Below, piece by piece: positions 1 to 12,130 of a DNA stretch of 64,000 nucleotides (the stretch's first letter is position 1; every line of letters starts with the position of its first letter). A program made the position numbers and the translations under genes. The notes below the pieces were generated by a model. That model did no database searches. It saw nothing but the letters and a program-made list of their open reading frames with translations, and was not told where the DNA came from. Source of the DNA: Rhyacichthys aspro (taxonomy: Eukaryota; Chordata; Actinopteri; Gobiiformes; Rhyacichthyidae); contig CM072148.1 in the NCBI GenBank assembly GCA_036850595.1, positions 6,623,118 through 6,687,117 of the forward strand, read 5' to 3'.

Positions 1-945
1 GCATGATATGAAACCACTCACACTTTTATTTTGTGTTTTTCAGCTTCTCTTCCTCTGTGTCTCTCCTGTTCTCTCTCTCTCTTTAAACATTTATCTTGTG
101 TTTTCTCCTTACAGGCCCTTTGTGCTTTGTGATGTTGGTTTTTACAGCTTTTTACTCACTAGAGTTGCCATTTATCTTTTATAGATGCCAGCAGCTAGGA
201 GCACATTTTAAATGTTAACGTTTCAATGTGGCTAATTGTTATAGCTTGCTTTATTCTCATGGTGTCACTTGCACCTCATCCCTCAGGAACATTATTATTG
301 TGTTGTGATTATTTGTGTGTGTTTTTTCAGCTACAGTACAACTGATGTGAGCACTCATTTTTTATTTTTGTATATTAAGCAGAATTTACATATTTATTTT
401 TAATATTTCTTACATTGCCCCATCCACCCTCAGGTGTTTCAGTGTCTGTAGATGTGAAAATAGGAAATGCATGCAAGAAGGTGTCATTAGTGGTTGGCAT
501 TAATGATGTTCTTATGTTTGTTAGCCATGTTTCTGGTTCACACAGTTTGCGAACACCCTAAGGTTCTGTTTGTGAACAGAGTCTAAGGAACAGTTCACAT
601 TTTACAAGTCACAAAAAGTCATATTACAGATTAATATTAATATATTTTTGAATGTCAGCACCTAAAATCTGTTTCTTTATCATTGTGTATCAGAATATCC
701 AGATTGTATGACTTTATTTAACAAATGAACAAGAAAACAGTAGTTGGAAAAGAGGGACACTGCAAGGTTTTAACAAACCTCTGAGAGTTGCTTGTCGCTC
801 CAGGGGCCTCTGAATTTCATGAACAGAAAAGCTTGCCCTTACAAACTAACCCCTGCTCTATGTTCTCTTTTGACCACACTGATTATGCACAATCAATAAT
901 GTTTTATATTTTTGTCTTCTCTCTTGTCTCTTCTGGGGCCTCTAG
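1..945 (+). other. bnc2: 3' end of an upstream bnc2 intron (partial)
   Basis: No coding signal is visible. The segment is AT-rich and ends in a pyrimidine-rich tract and the acceptor CCTCTAG directly before the in-frame bnc2 exon at 946. The intron start and the exons for the N-terminal part of basonuclin lie outside the window. A short open frame starting at 788 runs across this acceptor in a different frame from bnc2 and has no support. Confidence 0.85.
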
Positions 946-3329
946 GATGCTGCAGGCAAGGTCCTGGACCGCTGGACCATCATGTCTCGGGAAGAGGAGA
1001 TCATCACCCTGCAGCAGTTCTTGCGCTTTGGTGAGACCAAGTCCATTGTTGAACTGATGGCCATTCAAGAGAAGGAAGGTCAGGCAGTTACAGTTCCCTC
1101 CTCCAAGACAGACTCCGGGATTAGGACATTCATTGAAAGCAACAACAGAACCCGCAGCCCAGGGCACCTGACACAATTGGAAAACAGTAGCCCATCCAGT
1201 ATTCATCATTTCGAGAACATCCCCAATAGCCTTGCCTTTCTCCTGCCATTCCAGTATATCAACCCAGTGTCTGCTCCAATGCTTGGCTTACCTCCCAATG
1301 GTCTGCCCATGGAACAGTCAGCTCTCCGACTTCGGGAACCCACCCTACCAAACCAGGGAGAGCAGGTGGAGACAAGTGAGTCCGAAGTGTCCTTGTCTCC
1401 TTTCCGCACAGGCCAGAGTCCCAGTCGTGGAACCTTGGGAGCCCTAAACAACCACATAGAACCCAAGACAGAGCCCAACAACAGAGCATCTCCAATCTCT
1501 CCAACCCCTTCCACTCAGCAGTCACAGCTACAGACGCAGCAAACACAACAACCACAGCAAGGCCAAACACAAAGTCAGACACAGCAGCCCAGCAGCTTGA
1601 CTGATTCCCAAGTCCATCATCACTTTGCAAAGGATGAGAATAAAACCATCACACATCCCTCCTTTTCCTCCAAAATGCATCGCATGCGCCGTATGGGAGC
1701 CACCTCACGCAAAGGTCGCGTTTGTTGCAATTCATGTGGCAAAACCTTTTATGATAAAGGCACTCTAAAGATACACTACAATGCTGTACACTTAAAGATT
1801 AAACACCGTTGCACCATTGAAGGCTGCAATATGGTCTTTAGCTCACTTCGTAGCCGTAATCGTCACAGTGCCAATCCTAATCCACGGTTGCACATGCCAA
1901 TGTTGCGCAACAACCGCGACAAAGACCTTATCCGTGCCAATTCCACCCCTGGTACACCTGTCATCTCAAGCACCAAAAATGGTGGATTTACTCTAACCAG
2001 TCCCGGAAGACCGCCTCTGGGATTCACCACACCACCAGTGGACCCCATGCTTCAGTCACCCCTGCAAAGTCCCCTGGTGTTTCCGTCTCTGAAGTCAGTG
2101 CAGCCAGTTCAGCCAGTGCCCCCTTTCTACCGTACATTATTGTCTCCTGCAGATCTTGTTAGCCCTCCAGTGTCATTGCCTACCAGCCCCATTCTGCCTA
2201 CTACCACCAACAGTACTACTCTTATGGACCAGCAACAGCAGATGCTGGCCGCTGCAGCGGCAGCTTCACACAATAATCTTCATTTGTCAGAGGGAGGGCC
2301 AATGTCTCACCGCTTACCTACACCCAGTGCCAACCACGACCCCACCACAGGCAGCAGTGATCCCACACCCAAAAAGAAGCCACGTAAATCAAGTATGCCA
2401 GTTAAGATTGAGAAGGAAGTTATTGATGTGGCAGATGAATATGAGGACAAAGATGATGAAGAAGATAGCATTCACCATAATCACCATCATCACCAATCTT
2501 CTCTTCTTCACAATAATATAAAAATGAATGGAAACTGTAACAACAGCAGCAGCACCGGCACTGGTAACCACAGTGGTGGCAGTGGACAGCAGTCCCCTTC
2601 TCAGGATGAGATGAGCCCTGGACTTGCTCTCAGAGGAATGATGAGGCAGAGTGAAGATGAGTGTCGAGACGGGACCGGCAGTGACAGCAGAGGGGGTAAT
2701 GATCTTCGAAATACAGGTGAACTCAGATGCATGGACAGCTTCACTTCAGAGGACCAAGATCATGAGAGAGATTTTGAAAACGAATCAGAAAATTCTGACT
2801 CCAAGATGTTCTACCGTGACGAAATAATGGATGTGGATGATCAGCACAAACACCACAGAGCAGGAAGGGGTCTGGACAAGGAAATGGATGATGAGGCTGG
2901 TGAGGAAGGCCGATTAAAGGAGATGGGAGGCAAGGGCCATTTGTCACCCTCTCCACATCAGCCGCCAATCAAAATTAAAGAGGAACTAAGTGACCCCACT
3001 TATGACATGTTCTGCATGGGACAGTATGGACTCTACAATGGAGGCATGGCTGCAGCTGCTGCAGCTGCTGCAAGTATGGCTGCTCTGCATGAGAGCTTCA
3101 TCTCTTCAATGGGCTATGGTGCTAGCCCACCCAAATTCCCCACCTCTCATTCACCAGATGGAGATCCGTGCTCAAGCCCTGATCCTAAGATCTGCTATGT
3201 GTGTAAGAAGAGCTTCAAGAGCTCCTATAGCATGAAACTGCACTACAAGAATGTGCACCTGAAAGAAATGCACGTGTGCACTGTGGCTGGCTGCAATGCT
3301 GCTTTCCCCTCCCGACGGAGCCGAGACAG
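946..3329 (+). CDS. bnc2: bnc2 large internal coding exon (basonuclin 2, zinc-finger pairs 1 and 2)
   Basis: Basonuclin 2 is a nuclear C2H2 zinc-finger protein. Fish and mammalian genetics link it to skin, pigment-pattern, skeletal and urogenital development. This exon enters in phase 0 after the acceptor CTCTAG (first residues DAAGKVLDRW) and leaves in phase 2 at the donor CAG|GTTAGT. It encodes 794 full codons plus two bases. From 5' to 3' it holds: the basonuclin block MSREEEIITLQQFLRFGETK (982-1041); a glutamine-rich tract (about 1513-1590); zinc-finger pair 1 (1723-1893, CNSC, HYNAVH and CTIEGC motifs); an alanine tract (about 2245-2271); a basic nuclear-localisation segment KKKPRKSS (2371-2394); an acidic and His-rich tract (about 2430-2495); a second alanine tract (about 3046-3075); and finger pair 2 (3193 onward), interrupted by the exon end. 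The ATG at 982 is internal, not the gene start. Assignment to bnc2 rather than bnc1 rests on near-identity of these blocks to human BNC2 as I remember it. Confidence 0.96.
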
Positions 3330-3433
3330 GTTAGTGGTCACATCTGGATTCATTATTTTTTAAATAATGTTTGTAAAAATGTACAACATTTAAAATATTA
3401 CTGTTTGTATACTATTCTTTTCAATTCAGCAAA

Positions 3434-3475
3434 CCCCCCCAAAAAAAAAAAAAAAAAAAAAAAAGAAAAAAAAAA
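3434..3475 (+). repeat. poly-C then poly-A homopolymer run
   Basis: Seven C bases are followed by 24 A, one G and 10 A. It lies about 100 bp into the bnc2 intron. It could be the tail of a decayed retroposon, but no body of an element is recognisable before it, so simple slippage is the safer reading. Confidence 0.9.
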
Positions 3476-3610
3476 CAGATTCAGGGACATCTGCTCTCTG
3501 TCAAGTGAAAGTTCAGATGAGTAGGTGTCAAGAGGAGAAACACTCATACATGTACTTTGCGGTACCTATCAACCCTCCAGCTGCAGAGTGTTGTTTACCT
3601 GCCCTCTCTA

Positions 3611-3674
3611 CATCACCTTGTCACAGTGAGGTGATGGCGCATACATTAACAGACAGTGGTTTGTCAAACCACTG
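3611..3674. repeat. two adjacent inverted repeats (hairpin-forming)
   Basis: Positions 3611-3636 hold perfect 8-bp arms, CATCACCT and AGGTGATG, around a 10-base loop. Positions 3654-3674 hold a near-perfect 21-base palindrome with arms CAGTGGTTTG and CAAACCACTG around one base. Flanking sequence (GATGGCGC to the left, GCGCATC to the right) extends the second one imperfectly. No function is known to me; it could be a decayed palindromic MITE or a structured intronic element. Confidence 0.6.
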
Positions 3675-4677
3675 CATTTATTAGCGCATCAAGAGGTGAG
3701 GCCAGCAATGTTCACCTGGGCTTGTTAGCACATATCAGTCCCACACACACTTACTGCAGAACATATACTGCACAGAACTAGGAACAGACTGAAACCAGAA
3801 CATATTGCACTGCTCCTAAACACTGCTAATGCCTTGGGCTACCACAGACACTAAAGGAAAGGATAAAAGAAGTTTCTGTGGAGCATTTGCTGGTGTTCAA
3901 TTCTACTAATACACTATACTTTATAACATATAACAACTATTAAAATATGTTTAAAAAAACACAAAATAAATTCAGATTACTGGACTAGACAAATGTAATT
4001 CCCTTCATAGGTATTTGCGTGAGTTAGGCAAGCATTTAACACAACAGGGTCATGAGGTAAAATGTCCCTGAAATATTGTGAATTCTCTGGTAAACTGTAT
4101 GCAGCTCTTCAACTGTGACAAATACATGTGATGCTGACACACTGTCACTTTAGAGAAATTATGTACAACCCTTACCCAAACATTTATCATTACACATTCT
4201 GTACACATTCAACTTTTTGGTCACATTTTTTCATTTACACCAAAAGTCTCTGACCTGTTCCATGCAGTGCCTGTTCATTGACTGTAGACTGTAAGAATGA
4301 GATAACCATATAGATTATGGGTAAGTAAGATTATACTTTATATAAGGAATAAATTCTTGATATATGTAAAAAGGAACACATAAAACAAGGAATAAAGAAG
4401 AAATATAAGTATTTTACAGTAATGGAATTGTGTATTTGAGACTGGTTCAGTATCAAATGGTCTTATCAAATACATCAGTATAATAGTCACAATAAAATAC
4501 ATAAAAAAGACATAATCTGGTTGTTTGTTATAGGAGCATTTGCAATAAAATGTACAGCAATTTTCACACACTATTTGCATGTGTTTGGGCATAAATTAAG
4601 GACCAGTTTAGTTAGTTTTTAGTTCAAGAGTTCCAAGAATTACTGAGAATTAAAACATCCAAGTGTTTTGGTGAAGT

Positions 4678-4697
4678 GAAACAAAACAAAACAAAAT
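4678..4697 (+). repeat. short (AAAAC)n tract
   Basis: Three to four AAAAC units in an AT-rich part of the bnc2 intron. Simple sequence only. Confidence 0.8.
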
Positions 4698-5291
4698 ATG
4701 TGCAATTAACACTTATTATATATATTTAGTCAAGGATACAGGACAGTTATTTTAGTGTACCCTTGGCCTATGTGTGTATGTTTTGTGTGTATAGTTTTAA
4801 AGCAAGAGGTATACTAGTGCATATTTATTGTGGAGCAGCCTCTGCGAGGGTGCATGATTAAATGCTGAAAAGGCATGCGCACCAGTTCTCAGTTATTAGT
4901 CTCGTTAATCATATTTTTAAAGAAGAGTACAAGACTTTCCTTATTTATCTCATCTTTATCACAGGTCTTACGTTAACCTAGCTTTAACCTGCTCCTTCTA
5001 TGTCACCACAGCGGCTAGGTGTCCTCCCTCACATTCCCATGGTGCAGCAGTGCGCAGCCTGTGGTCCCAGCACGGGCCACTGAAAACGCAGAGAGTGAAG
5101 GTTAATTATGTCAGAGAGTCTCTTTCCTCCCTGTTCGTTCCTCTGTGCGGCTCCCTGGGTCCCCACACCACATGTGGGCCCGGACTCACTACTCCACACT
5201 CAGCTCTCTGTTTGTGTCTTCTAAACAAAGGGCACTCGGCTCATAGAGAGAATATGTGAGCAAAAGATTAAAGAACATGACTTGTTAAATC

Positions 5292-5316
5292 CTTTAAAAT
5301 AAAATAAAATAAATAT
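5292..5316 (+). repeat. short (AAAAT)n tract
   Basis: Tandem AAAAT units in AT-rich intronic sequence. No sign of an attached mobile element. Confidence 0.75.
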
Positions 5317-6879
5317 ATTATTGTTAAATAATTCATTCAATACATGTAAATGAGGTACTAAAATTACTGAATATAGGCCGGCTGTTGTGATGCAACAGAC
5401 AGAGAATGATAAATGTTCCTCAAACTCTTGTCCTCCCACTTAAACCCAAAAGCTCATAACGCACCCAAATGACAGGAAAGACAAAGAACCGCTGGTGTCA
5501 GTTTAATATCTCATTTACACATTACAAGTCATTTAGACAAAAACACTTACACACAAAAACAAGGGCAAGGGCCATCAGACAAACCTAAAGATGATTAACG
5601 CCAGTTGGGACAAGAGCATGCTCTCGCTCTGCCTCCTCTGCACAGTCAAAAATGGGCTCCCATGAGACCTCCCCCATCTTTTGGGTGGAGATGAGACTGT
5701 CAAATTGGTTTGCCAGGCACATTACTAACCAACAGGGAGGTATATCACTGGAGAAATGGGGGAAAATGAGGACCTGGGTTTTTCGGGTAGGAAAAGGTAC
5801 TTTGTGCTGAAGTGGAGTGATGAAGAAGAGTAGGAAATGGCATTAAGAGTTTAAAACTGATAAATGATACCTGTGTGAATTCAGAGGACTTGTAAACTGC
5901 ATATCATAGCGTTTGCTTACTATGTCTTTCAATAAAATGAAGAGACTTCAGATGTTGTACTTTTAAAAGCTGTGTACTTTAACATGTTAAGTAGCTATTT
6001 ATCTTAGAGCACAATGTTTAGGATGTTTGCCATTAATAAGTGAGAATAAAACTGAGATAGCCATGGTAAACTTAGAGCTTATTAGCAGTGAGAAGGTGTT
6101 ATATGAAGACATGTTGCAAAGGACCTGCCTACCTGAGCATCTTCAACAGCATTCTGCACCTAAATGAGCAGAAACCCTCTAAAGGGTGGTGTTTACTCGT
6201 TTTAAAACGGCAATGGCCCTGTTACAAATGTCCAGAAACAAGGCTAAACTTCAACTGTTTAGTATATTTAGTGGACAGGACTGAAGGCAGTCAATCATAA
6301 CTCCCATATTTTACCCATAAGTTTACATTACATGGACGCAACTGTAATATCAAAAGATAAAAAACTAAGGATTTATGATGTCTCTTTGATCGAAGTCCCA
6401 CTGTATAGGGGTAGTATATTTTCTCTTGTACACAAGCATGTGCAAGCACATACATACAGGCAGTGACAGCCACAGCCAATCGATTTGCCCCGCTCTCTCC
6501 TGAGTGCTGACGATGCTCTAGTGGACGGGCTCCTGGTTGCCTGCTTCACAGAAAAGGGTCCCTCAAATAAATGTATTTTTACCTCTTGCAGGACAATGTC
6601 GGATAGGGAAGTAAATAATTAAAGGAAAGGGACCCTTTTTGACTGCATCAACCCTGCCACTGCTGGTAAGCTCTACTATCCATTGTGCCTCCATTTTGCC
6701 CATCCTGCTAAGGATGACCCTTTTCTTTTCTGTTTTTAAATTTTGGTTTTGCTTAAAGACATGTGCCCTCCCTGCATGGAAACCCCTCACATTAAAAGGC
6801 ACTGAGTGTTTGCATATTAATTTGATACAAAAATGAGTGGGCCGTGTGAATTGTACCTGACACTGGTTATTAGCTGCTT

Positions 6880-7420
6880 AAGTTTCCATTTTGTGTGATG
6901 TAGTTTTGTTTTGATGTGTGCAGAGCGCTTTAAAGTCTGACTTGGCTCCTGAAAAGACATCGAATTTAATTTTTCAAGCGTGTTTCAGCTTGCATCTTTT
7001 AGCATGGATTTGTGTAATAACTGAAAGCCTCACTAATTGCCCCCTGACATTTTGAACTGTGCTTTATACAACTATAGAACAAAGTGTGATACAGTTTGCC
7101 TAGTGTGTTAAGGGAAAAATTGCCCATCTTGATTAAAGCCAGGGCTGTATAAAGACATGTTCATTGAGGTGCTCGATTAAGCCACCTCCAATAGGGAGCA
7201 AATACGATAATGCTGTCAGGGTCTAGTGCTAATATGCTATCCAGTTCCCCTCGATTATCACATTACCACAGCTCGAATCAATTGATAAACTCCCATTCAA
7301 TATGGTGGAGTATTTAATTGAGTCAGAGTCTATTGGATTTGAGGGCTGTGCAGTGCAGACATGCTGACAGTAGTAAACACTAGCAGGATGCTCTCTGTGT
7401 GCCATGTTATTGCACTTTTC
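6880..7420. promoter_or_regulatory. candidate intronic enhancer or conserved non-coding element
   Basis: A complex, non-repetitive block within the last bnc2 intron, distinct from the plain AT-rich sequence around it. It carries several homeobox-type cores, including ACTAATTGCC, CAATTGATAA and TTTAATTGAG. It has no coding potential, so selection on non-coding sequence is the natural explanation if it is conserved. Conservation itself cannot be seen here. Confidence 0.3.
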
Positions 7421-7926
7421 AACAGAGCTGCAGGGTACAACTCTCTCTGTGACTGTGTATCACTAATGATAGTCTTAATTATACATGTGATTTAATCGTT
7501 TTTGGATAATTAATGTTTATAGCCTTGTAACATTAAACACAAGTAAAATAGAATCCCAGTTAAGATTATGCAGAAAGTTTACCGTAATACAGTGATCTTT
7601 TCTTTTTTAATCAACTTTTTATTTATTAAAACTACTGCAGATTAAAACCACTGTATTTACCTTAACACACTGATATGAAAGAGTAAGTTTCCCAAAATGT
7701 TTAAAACCCAATAAAGTCTCAGTTTAGTGTATTCCAGCATCTAATATCATGATCACTGAAGGGTTGAGTCACTTATTATCAGTTTATGGAAATACACCTC
7801 ATTATTGGCATATTTTGTCATTTGCAGGATTTTAAAAGTTTGAGCTAAATTTGACTGACATTACATGGAATTTTGTTGTTTGTGGGAGATTTATCTTCTA
7901 ACTCCTGCTGTTTATCCTTACTTTAG

Positions 7927-8722
7927 GCACAGCTCCAACATCAATCTGCACCGCAAACTGCTGACCAAAGAGCTGGACGATATAGTCCTGGACCCCCAAC
8001 TTACGCCTTTGCCCAAAGACCTGCGAGCCGAGTTACTGGCCAAGATCTACACTGGGCATCACATAGGCTTGGACCCTATGGTCGGGATGGGTGTTGGAGT
8101 CATGGGCTTTGGGCCCACCAGCCTCAACCATGATACCCATTCCCCCATAAGCAATGATTATCCCCACCTCAGTTTTAACCAGAACCACCACGCCAACGGC
8201 TTCTCCAGAGCTCAGCCAGATGACTACATGGTTCTAGACCTGAGCACCACCTCCAGTGTTCATTCCAGCAGCAGTGTTCACTCTTCCCGCGAGTCCGACG
8301 AGGGCAGTGATGAAGGCATCCTGTTAGATGACCTGGACGAAGAGGAGGGGGAAGAGGAGGAGGAGGAGGTCAACAGTGAGGGGGAGAACGTGGAGCGGCG
8401 TGCCGAGAGGGGGCACCAGAGTGAGATCGGAGAGTTGAGTGAAGAACGACCTGGCGCTGAGGGCATGGGACAATCCTCCTCGCCATTTCTGCATTCATCC
8501 ACTGGGGGCAGTAACGTGGGCATCCTCTGCAACATCTGCCACAAAATGTACAGCAACAAAGGGACCCTACGTGTGCACTACAAGACTGTGCACCTACGTG
8601 AGATGCACAAGTGCAAAATCCCCGGCTGTAACATGGTGTTCAGCTCTGTACGCAGCCGTAACCGACATTCACAGAACCCTAACCTCCATAAAAACATGCC
8701 CTTCTCCACAATATTAGACTAA
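7927..8722 (+). CDS. bnc2: bnc2 last coding exon (basonuclin 2 C-terminus, zinc-finger pair 3)
   Basis: This exon encodes the C-terminal 265 residues and the TAA stop at 8720-8722. Its first base completes the arginine codon begun in the previous exon. It starts with HSSNINLHRK, which supplies the histidines closing the second finger of pair 2. Next come a spacer, the conserved YMVLDLSTTSS segment (8225-8257) and a Ser-rich stretch with SSRESDEGSDEGILLDD. After that is an acidic run rich in glutamate (about 8330-8390). Zinc-finger pair 3 occupies 8528-8689 (CNICHKMYSNKG, HYKTVH, CKIPGC, RSRNRH). The protein ends NPNLHKNMPFSTILD, close to the human BNC2 end as I remember it. VLDLS at 8231-8245 resembles the PxDLS motif bound by the CtBP corepressor; that role is inference. 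The ORF extends upstream to 7865 only because the end of the intron happens to be open. Confidence 0.96.
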
Positions 8723-8913
8723 ATACAGACCCGCTTCTCTACCCTCCTGTCAGTATGCCGCTCCTCCTGTTGTCCTCATCCTTATTCTTCCTCAAATCAG
8801 CTTTTTTCTACAAGCCCTGGGCCACTAAATACAAGCTAAATGCCTGTATGCCTCCTGCCCGTCCTCTGTCATTGTTGAAAAGATTTCTATGTCTGTATGT
8901 AAAATTCACTGAC

Positions 8914-8919
8914 ATTAAA
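8914..8919 (+). terminator. possible proximal polyadenylation signal (ATTAAA)
   Basis: ATTAAA lies about 190 bases after the bnc2 stop, followed by a T-rich stretch containing TTTATTATTGTG. It could give a short-UTR isoform. The evidence is only the hexamer and its context. Confidence 0.25.
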
Positions 8920-9670
8920 TGCAGTTTATTATTGTGACATTTGACTTCTTGGAAGAACAGGATGAAACCTTTGAACATTTGAGTTTGTTTTATAACAAAC
9001 TCCAGAAGTTTTTTTTCTCCCCCTTTTCTTTTCAGAAGACCATACATCTTTCCTTTAAAGGTCTCTTTTTTGTTTTATGTCTGTCAAAGAATCTATTCAA
9101 ACTCTTATTTGTGACTTTGCCTGCAGAAAAGATAGTACTGAAAAAAGAAAATCTTCTTGTTGTATTTGTGTAAGAACTTTTAAATGAACCCCTTACAAAA
9201 GCATGACAGCTTCATTTGTAAATAATGTCCCAAGAGGTGTACAACAGTTGTGTTGATGGTTGTTTGCTTCTGTTTTTTCTCTATTTTTATGTTACAGTCC
9301 AGTACAATACTTCCAGCTATAGGCAAGAAAGAGGTAGCAACTTATTAGCTTGACTCATTTATGTTATCTTCAATGACACGTTAAAACTGAGTCCTAGGAA
9401 AAAAGAATACCATGTGAATTGTTTTATCTACTTGTTAGATATTCAGAGGTTGCCGGCATGCTTTTTGAGGCTCCTACACTGATATCATTCTCTGTATTTC
9501 GATTGATTTTTTGTCTGTTATGTTAATGAGCTTTAGTATTTAGTTTTTTTGCACTTTGCATCTATACAAAGGGGATGTGTAATATTATTCTAATGAGGAC
9601 TTTTGCAATGGTGACTTTAGGTGTTGTGTGGGCTCACTGATGGCTACAGTGCCAAGGGAAAGGACAGTAC

Positions 9671-9769
9671 CTTGAACATATTTATGCCAGTTTTCTTTTT
9701 GCACGCACTCTCTCCCAATCACAGTGTCACAGTCGATGATATTCTCCGTGAACACAGGACGAAGCTCCC
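9671..9769 (-). other. putative antisense coding exon of an unknown gene
   Basis: On the - strand a pyrimidine-rich tract and TTGTAG acceptor (9770-9771) precede 99 bases with an open frame, ending at the donor CAAG|GTACTG (9670-9669). The exon would enter and leave in phase 1, a symmetric class common in extracellular and modular proteins. It would encode ELRPVFTENI...KENWHKYVQ, with two cysteines and one tryptophan. I do not recognise the protein, and no partner exons were found. It lies inside the presumed bnc2 3' UTR on the opposite strand. It may be a real exon of a nested or convergent gene, a decayed pseudogene exon, or chance. Confidence 0.3.
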
Positions 9770-10519
9770 CTACAATAAGAGACAAAGAGTTATCTTTTAA
9801 TTTATGTACAACTAAATATACACACAAGCTTACATAATCAGTCTTTCTTCATAGTTACAGCAGTAACGACCTTAGTCCAAAGTTTAATTATTAAGATTTC
9901 CTTAAACAAAGTCATCAATGAATCCCATAGATATTAAAAAAGAATGTTAGAAAAAAGACATGATTACTTGTGACCAAATGTCAGGAGTGTACTTTTATTA
10001 GGCCCCATTGCACTTGAGTCTTAAAGTATTGCTGTGATATTTAAGATCTATTTCCATTGCTGAGTGTTGGCTACTAATGTAAAAATGTCATGGTAACCTG
10101 TCCATGATTGTCTTACGGTACAAATATTTCCTGAAATGGAGCAAAAGTAGCCAAGGGAAGGGGTATTTATTGGTGGGTGCTGTAACTAAATGGAGATGTT
10201 TGTCCAGTATAAGAATATTATTTTGTAAAAAGAGAAAAAAACAAAAAAACACAACATTGTTTCTCAGTTTTTCTTGTTTATCAATGTATTAGAAACGCCA
10301 TGTGTTACTATACAAGTACTCTTTCTTGACTGGTGCTACACACCGAGGGAAACATATGCAGTGTTATGTGGTGTGTACAGTATTCTCCTTACATCCATAC
10401 AGTGTTCCATTTGTTTCACACTAAAGCCATTTTACAATATAGACATGACCTATTCTGGTGAAATACTTCATGTCTTTTTTAAGACTCTTCTGTATGACAC
10501 ATGCAGTTTTTAGTCGTCT

Positions 10520-10760
10520 CCTCTCTGAGATAAAGCGAGGCAGGCAGAGCGACGAGGCTGATGGAAAGGTTGCGGAGGTGGAAGGCTGACTAGGGAGGAA
10601 AGGATGACAGCAACGATCATTAAAAATGTGCTGCTTCTCCGTTACCTGGAGGCGTCCCTGCCATTCGGGCTTCTTCTGTCTAATAACTCACTTGTCACTT
10701 CGTTACACTGCAAGACGCCAAGGTTGCTGACAGGACTGTGACACTGACAGAAAGAGAAAA
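10520..10760. promoter_or_regulatory. non-repetitive block inside presumed 3' UTR
   Basis: This block differs from the surrounding AT-rich UTR: it has balanced composition, G/A-rich runs and the core ATCATTAAAAATG. It could be a conserved UTR element or an enhancer. Support is texture only. Confidence 0.2.
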
Positions 10761-11499
10761 AGGAGGAAAGGGAGAGTGGAGTGTGTGCTTTAAACAATTC
10801 AATTTGACTTGTTCAATTCATCTATTCACTTCCAGTGTGTGTGTTCCTATTCAGGGTCACTGGTAATTTACTACCTTTTTTGCTCATTCTATTTTTCTCT
10901 TTGTCAGTCAGTGCACAGCCATGTAACAGCCGCCTTACCCATTTCTTCCAGCCGCCACTCACTTACCACCTCCACACCCCACAGCGCAGGTCCTACAGGG
11001 ACACACACTAATAGTGTATGCTTAAGTTCACCGGACGGCCATGGCATAGGAAAAAGGGATGGGTAATTGCCTGTTTATCCCCAGTGAAGAGAAAATTGAG
11101 TACAGGAACTCCTGCCTTTTCCCAGGAGTGGGTTTCAGTGAGGCGCTAGCTGCCTCATTCACTCATTCAATCCCCACTGGCCCTCGCTCCGGCAGAAAAA
11201 AAGTGTGCTACTCCGGGAACCCTGCTGACAGCTGTCTTTCCAACACACAACCATGCATACACTCACACAGACAGGAGTGGCTGCTACTTACAGGCCACGC
11301 TGATGACAAGAACTAGATGACTTGTTAACCTCTAGCGATGGAAGATACAGGGAAATAGAAAAGAAATGAAACCTCCAGCTCCTATTAACATTATAGCCTT
11401 TGCTGCCACATTGAACACTATAATGTTCCATTAGGGAGAATAGCATTGACTTACAGAGTAATGTATAAGTCACTTGTATTCATGTTTCTCAGCTGAAAC

Positions 11500-12130
11500 A
11501 TGACAGTGAGAGCAGAAAAGTGATTACAGTACTTTCCTCGGACCACAGTCCAGTATAGGTATGGCAGACGAGCCGCCTCCACATGCAGACGACGGTCCAG
11601 CAAGGCCATTAAGAGAGACAGCACTAGAGGGGGAACGGGGGAAAGGGATTGGGTTTAGAGAGCTGTCTGGCTGAAGCCTCGCGGCAGTCACTTAACAAGG
11701 CAGTGGAGAGAGAGAGCATCAGAGGCAGGACTCCCCAGGACTCATCAGCCTCTCCTTTTTGATTGCCTGCTCGAAAGCCAACAAGACACCCCCTACATGT
11801 CCACCACTCCCCCCTCTGAGAAATGACCACCATATTCCTATCTCCCCCCACTCCAGTCCTTACTTCTCCCACCACGGGCCCAGGTGCTTCCAGCTGCCCA
11901 GTGACCAACCAGTAGGTCGGCTGGAGCGTGCCACTTAGAGCGCCTCATTGGGTCTGTCTGCTCGAGTGAATCTTTAATATTTGATTAGAGGAGACATTAG
12001 TTATTCTCTAATTCAACAGAAGACACAGAGGGACGAGGCCTGGTGAACGGGTGAAGAAGCTGACTTGTTAAACCCCGTCCAAGAAGCTGTCACAGAGTTC
12101 AATGGAGGTTATCCAAGAGAAAAGGAGACA
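11500..12130. promoter_or_regulatory. GC-mixed candidate regulatory block
   Basis: Balanced-composition, non-repetitive sequence with the cores TTTGATTAGAGG and TCTAATTCAAC. ORFs run on the - strand (11624-11908), but the encoded protein is unrecognisable and low-complexity. The best reading is non-coding DNA, possibly conserved. Confidence 0.22.

Larger units (their letters stand above)
3330..7926 (+). other. bnc2: last intron of bnc2
   Basis: A GT-AG intron of about 4.6 kb, with donor GTTAGT at 3330 and acceptor TTTAG at 7922-7926. It is phase 2 and splits an arginine codon (AG|G) inside the second finger of pair 2. Reading frame and protein sequence continue exactly across the junction (RDR then HSSNINLHRK). 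The interior has no supported gene. It contains a homopolymer run, a pair of adjacent inverted repeats and an enhancer-like block near its 3' end, listed separately. The rest is plain AT-rich sequence. Confidence 0.93.

Noticed and set aside
904..1630. Several - strand frames antisense to the bnc2 exon
   Set aside because: They are shadows of the real coding exon, whose frame is fixed by zinc-finger homology and splice sites.
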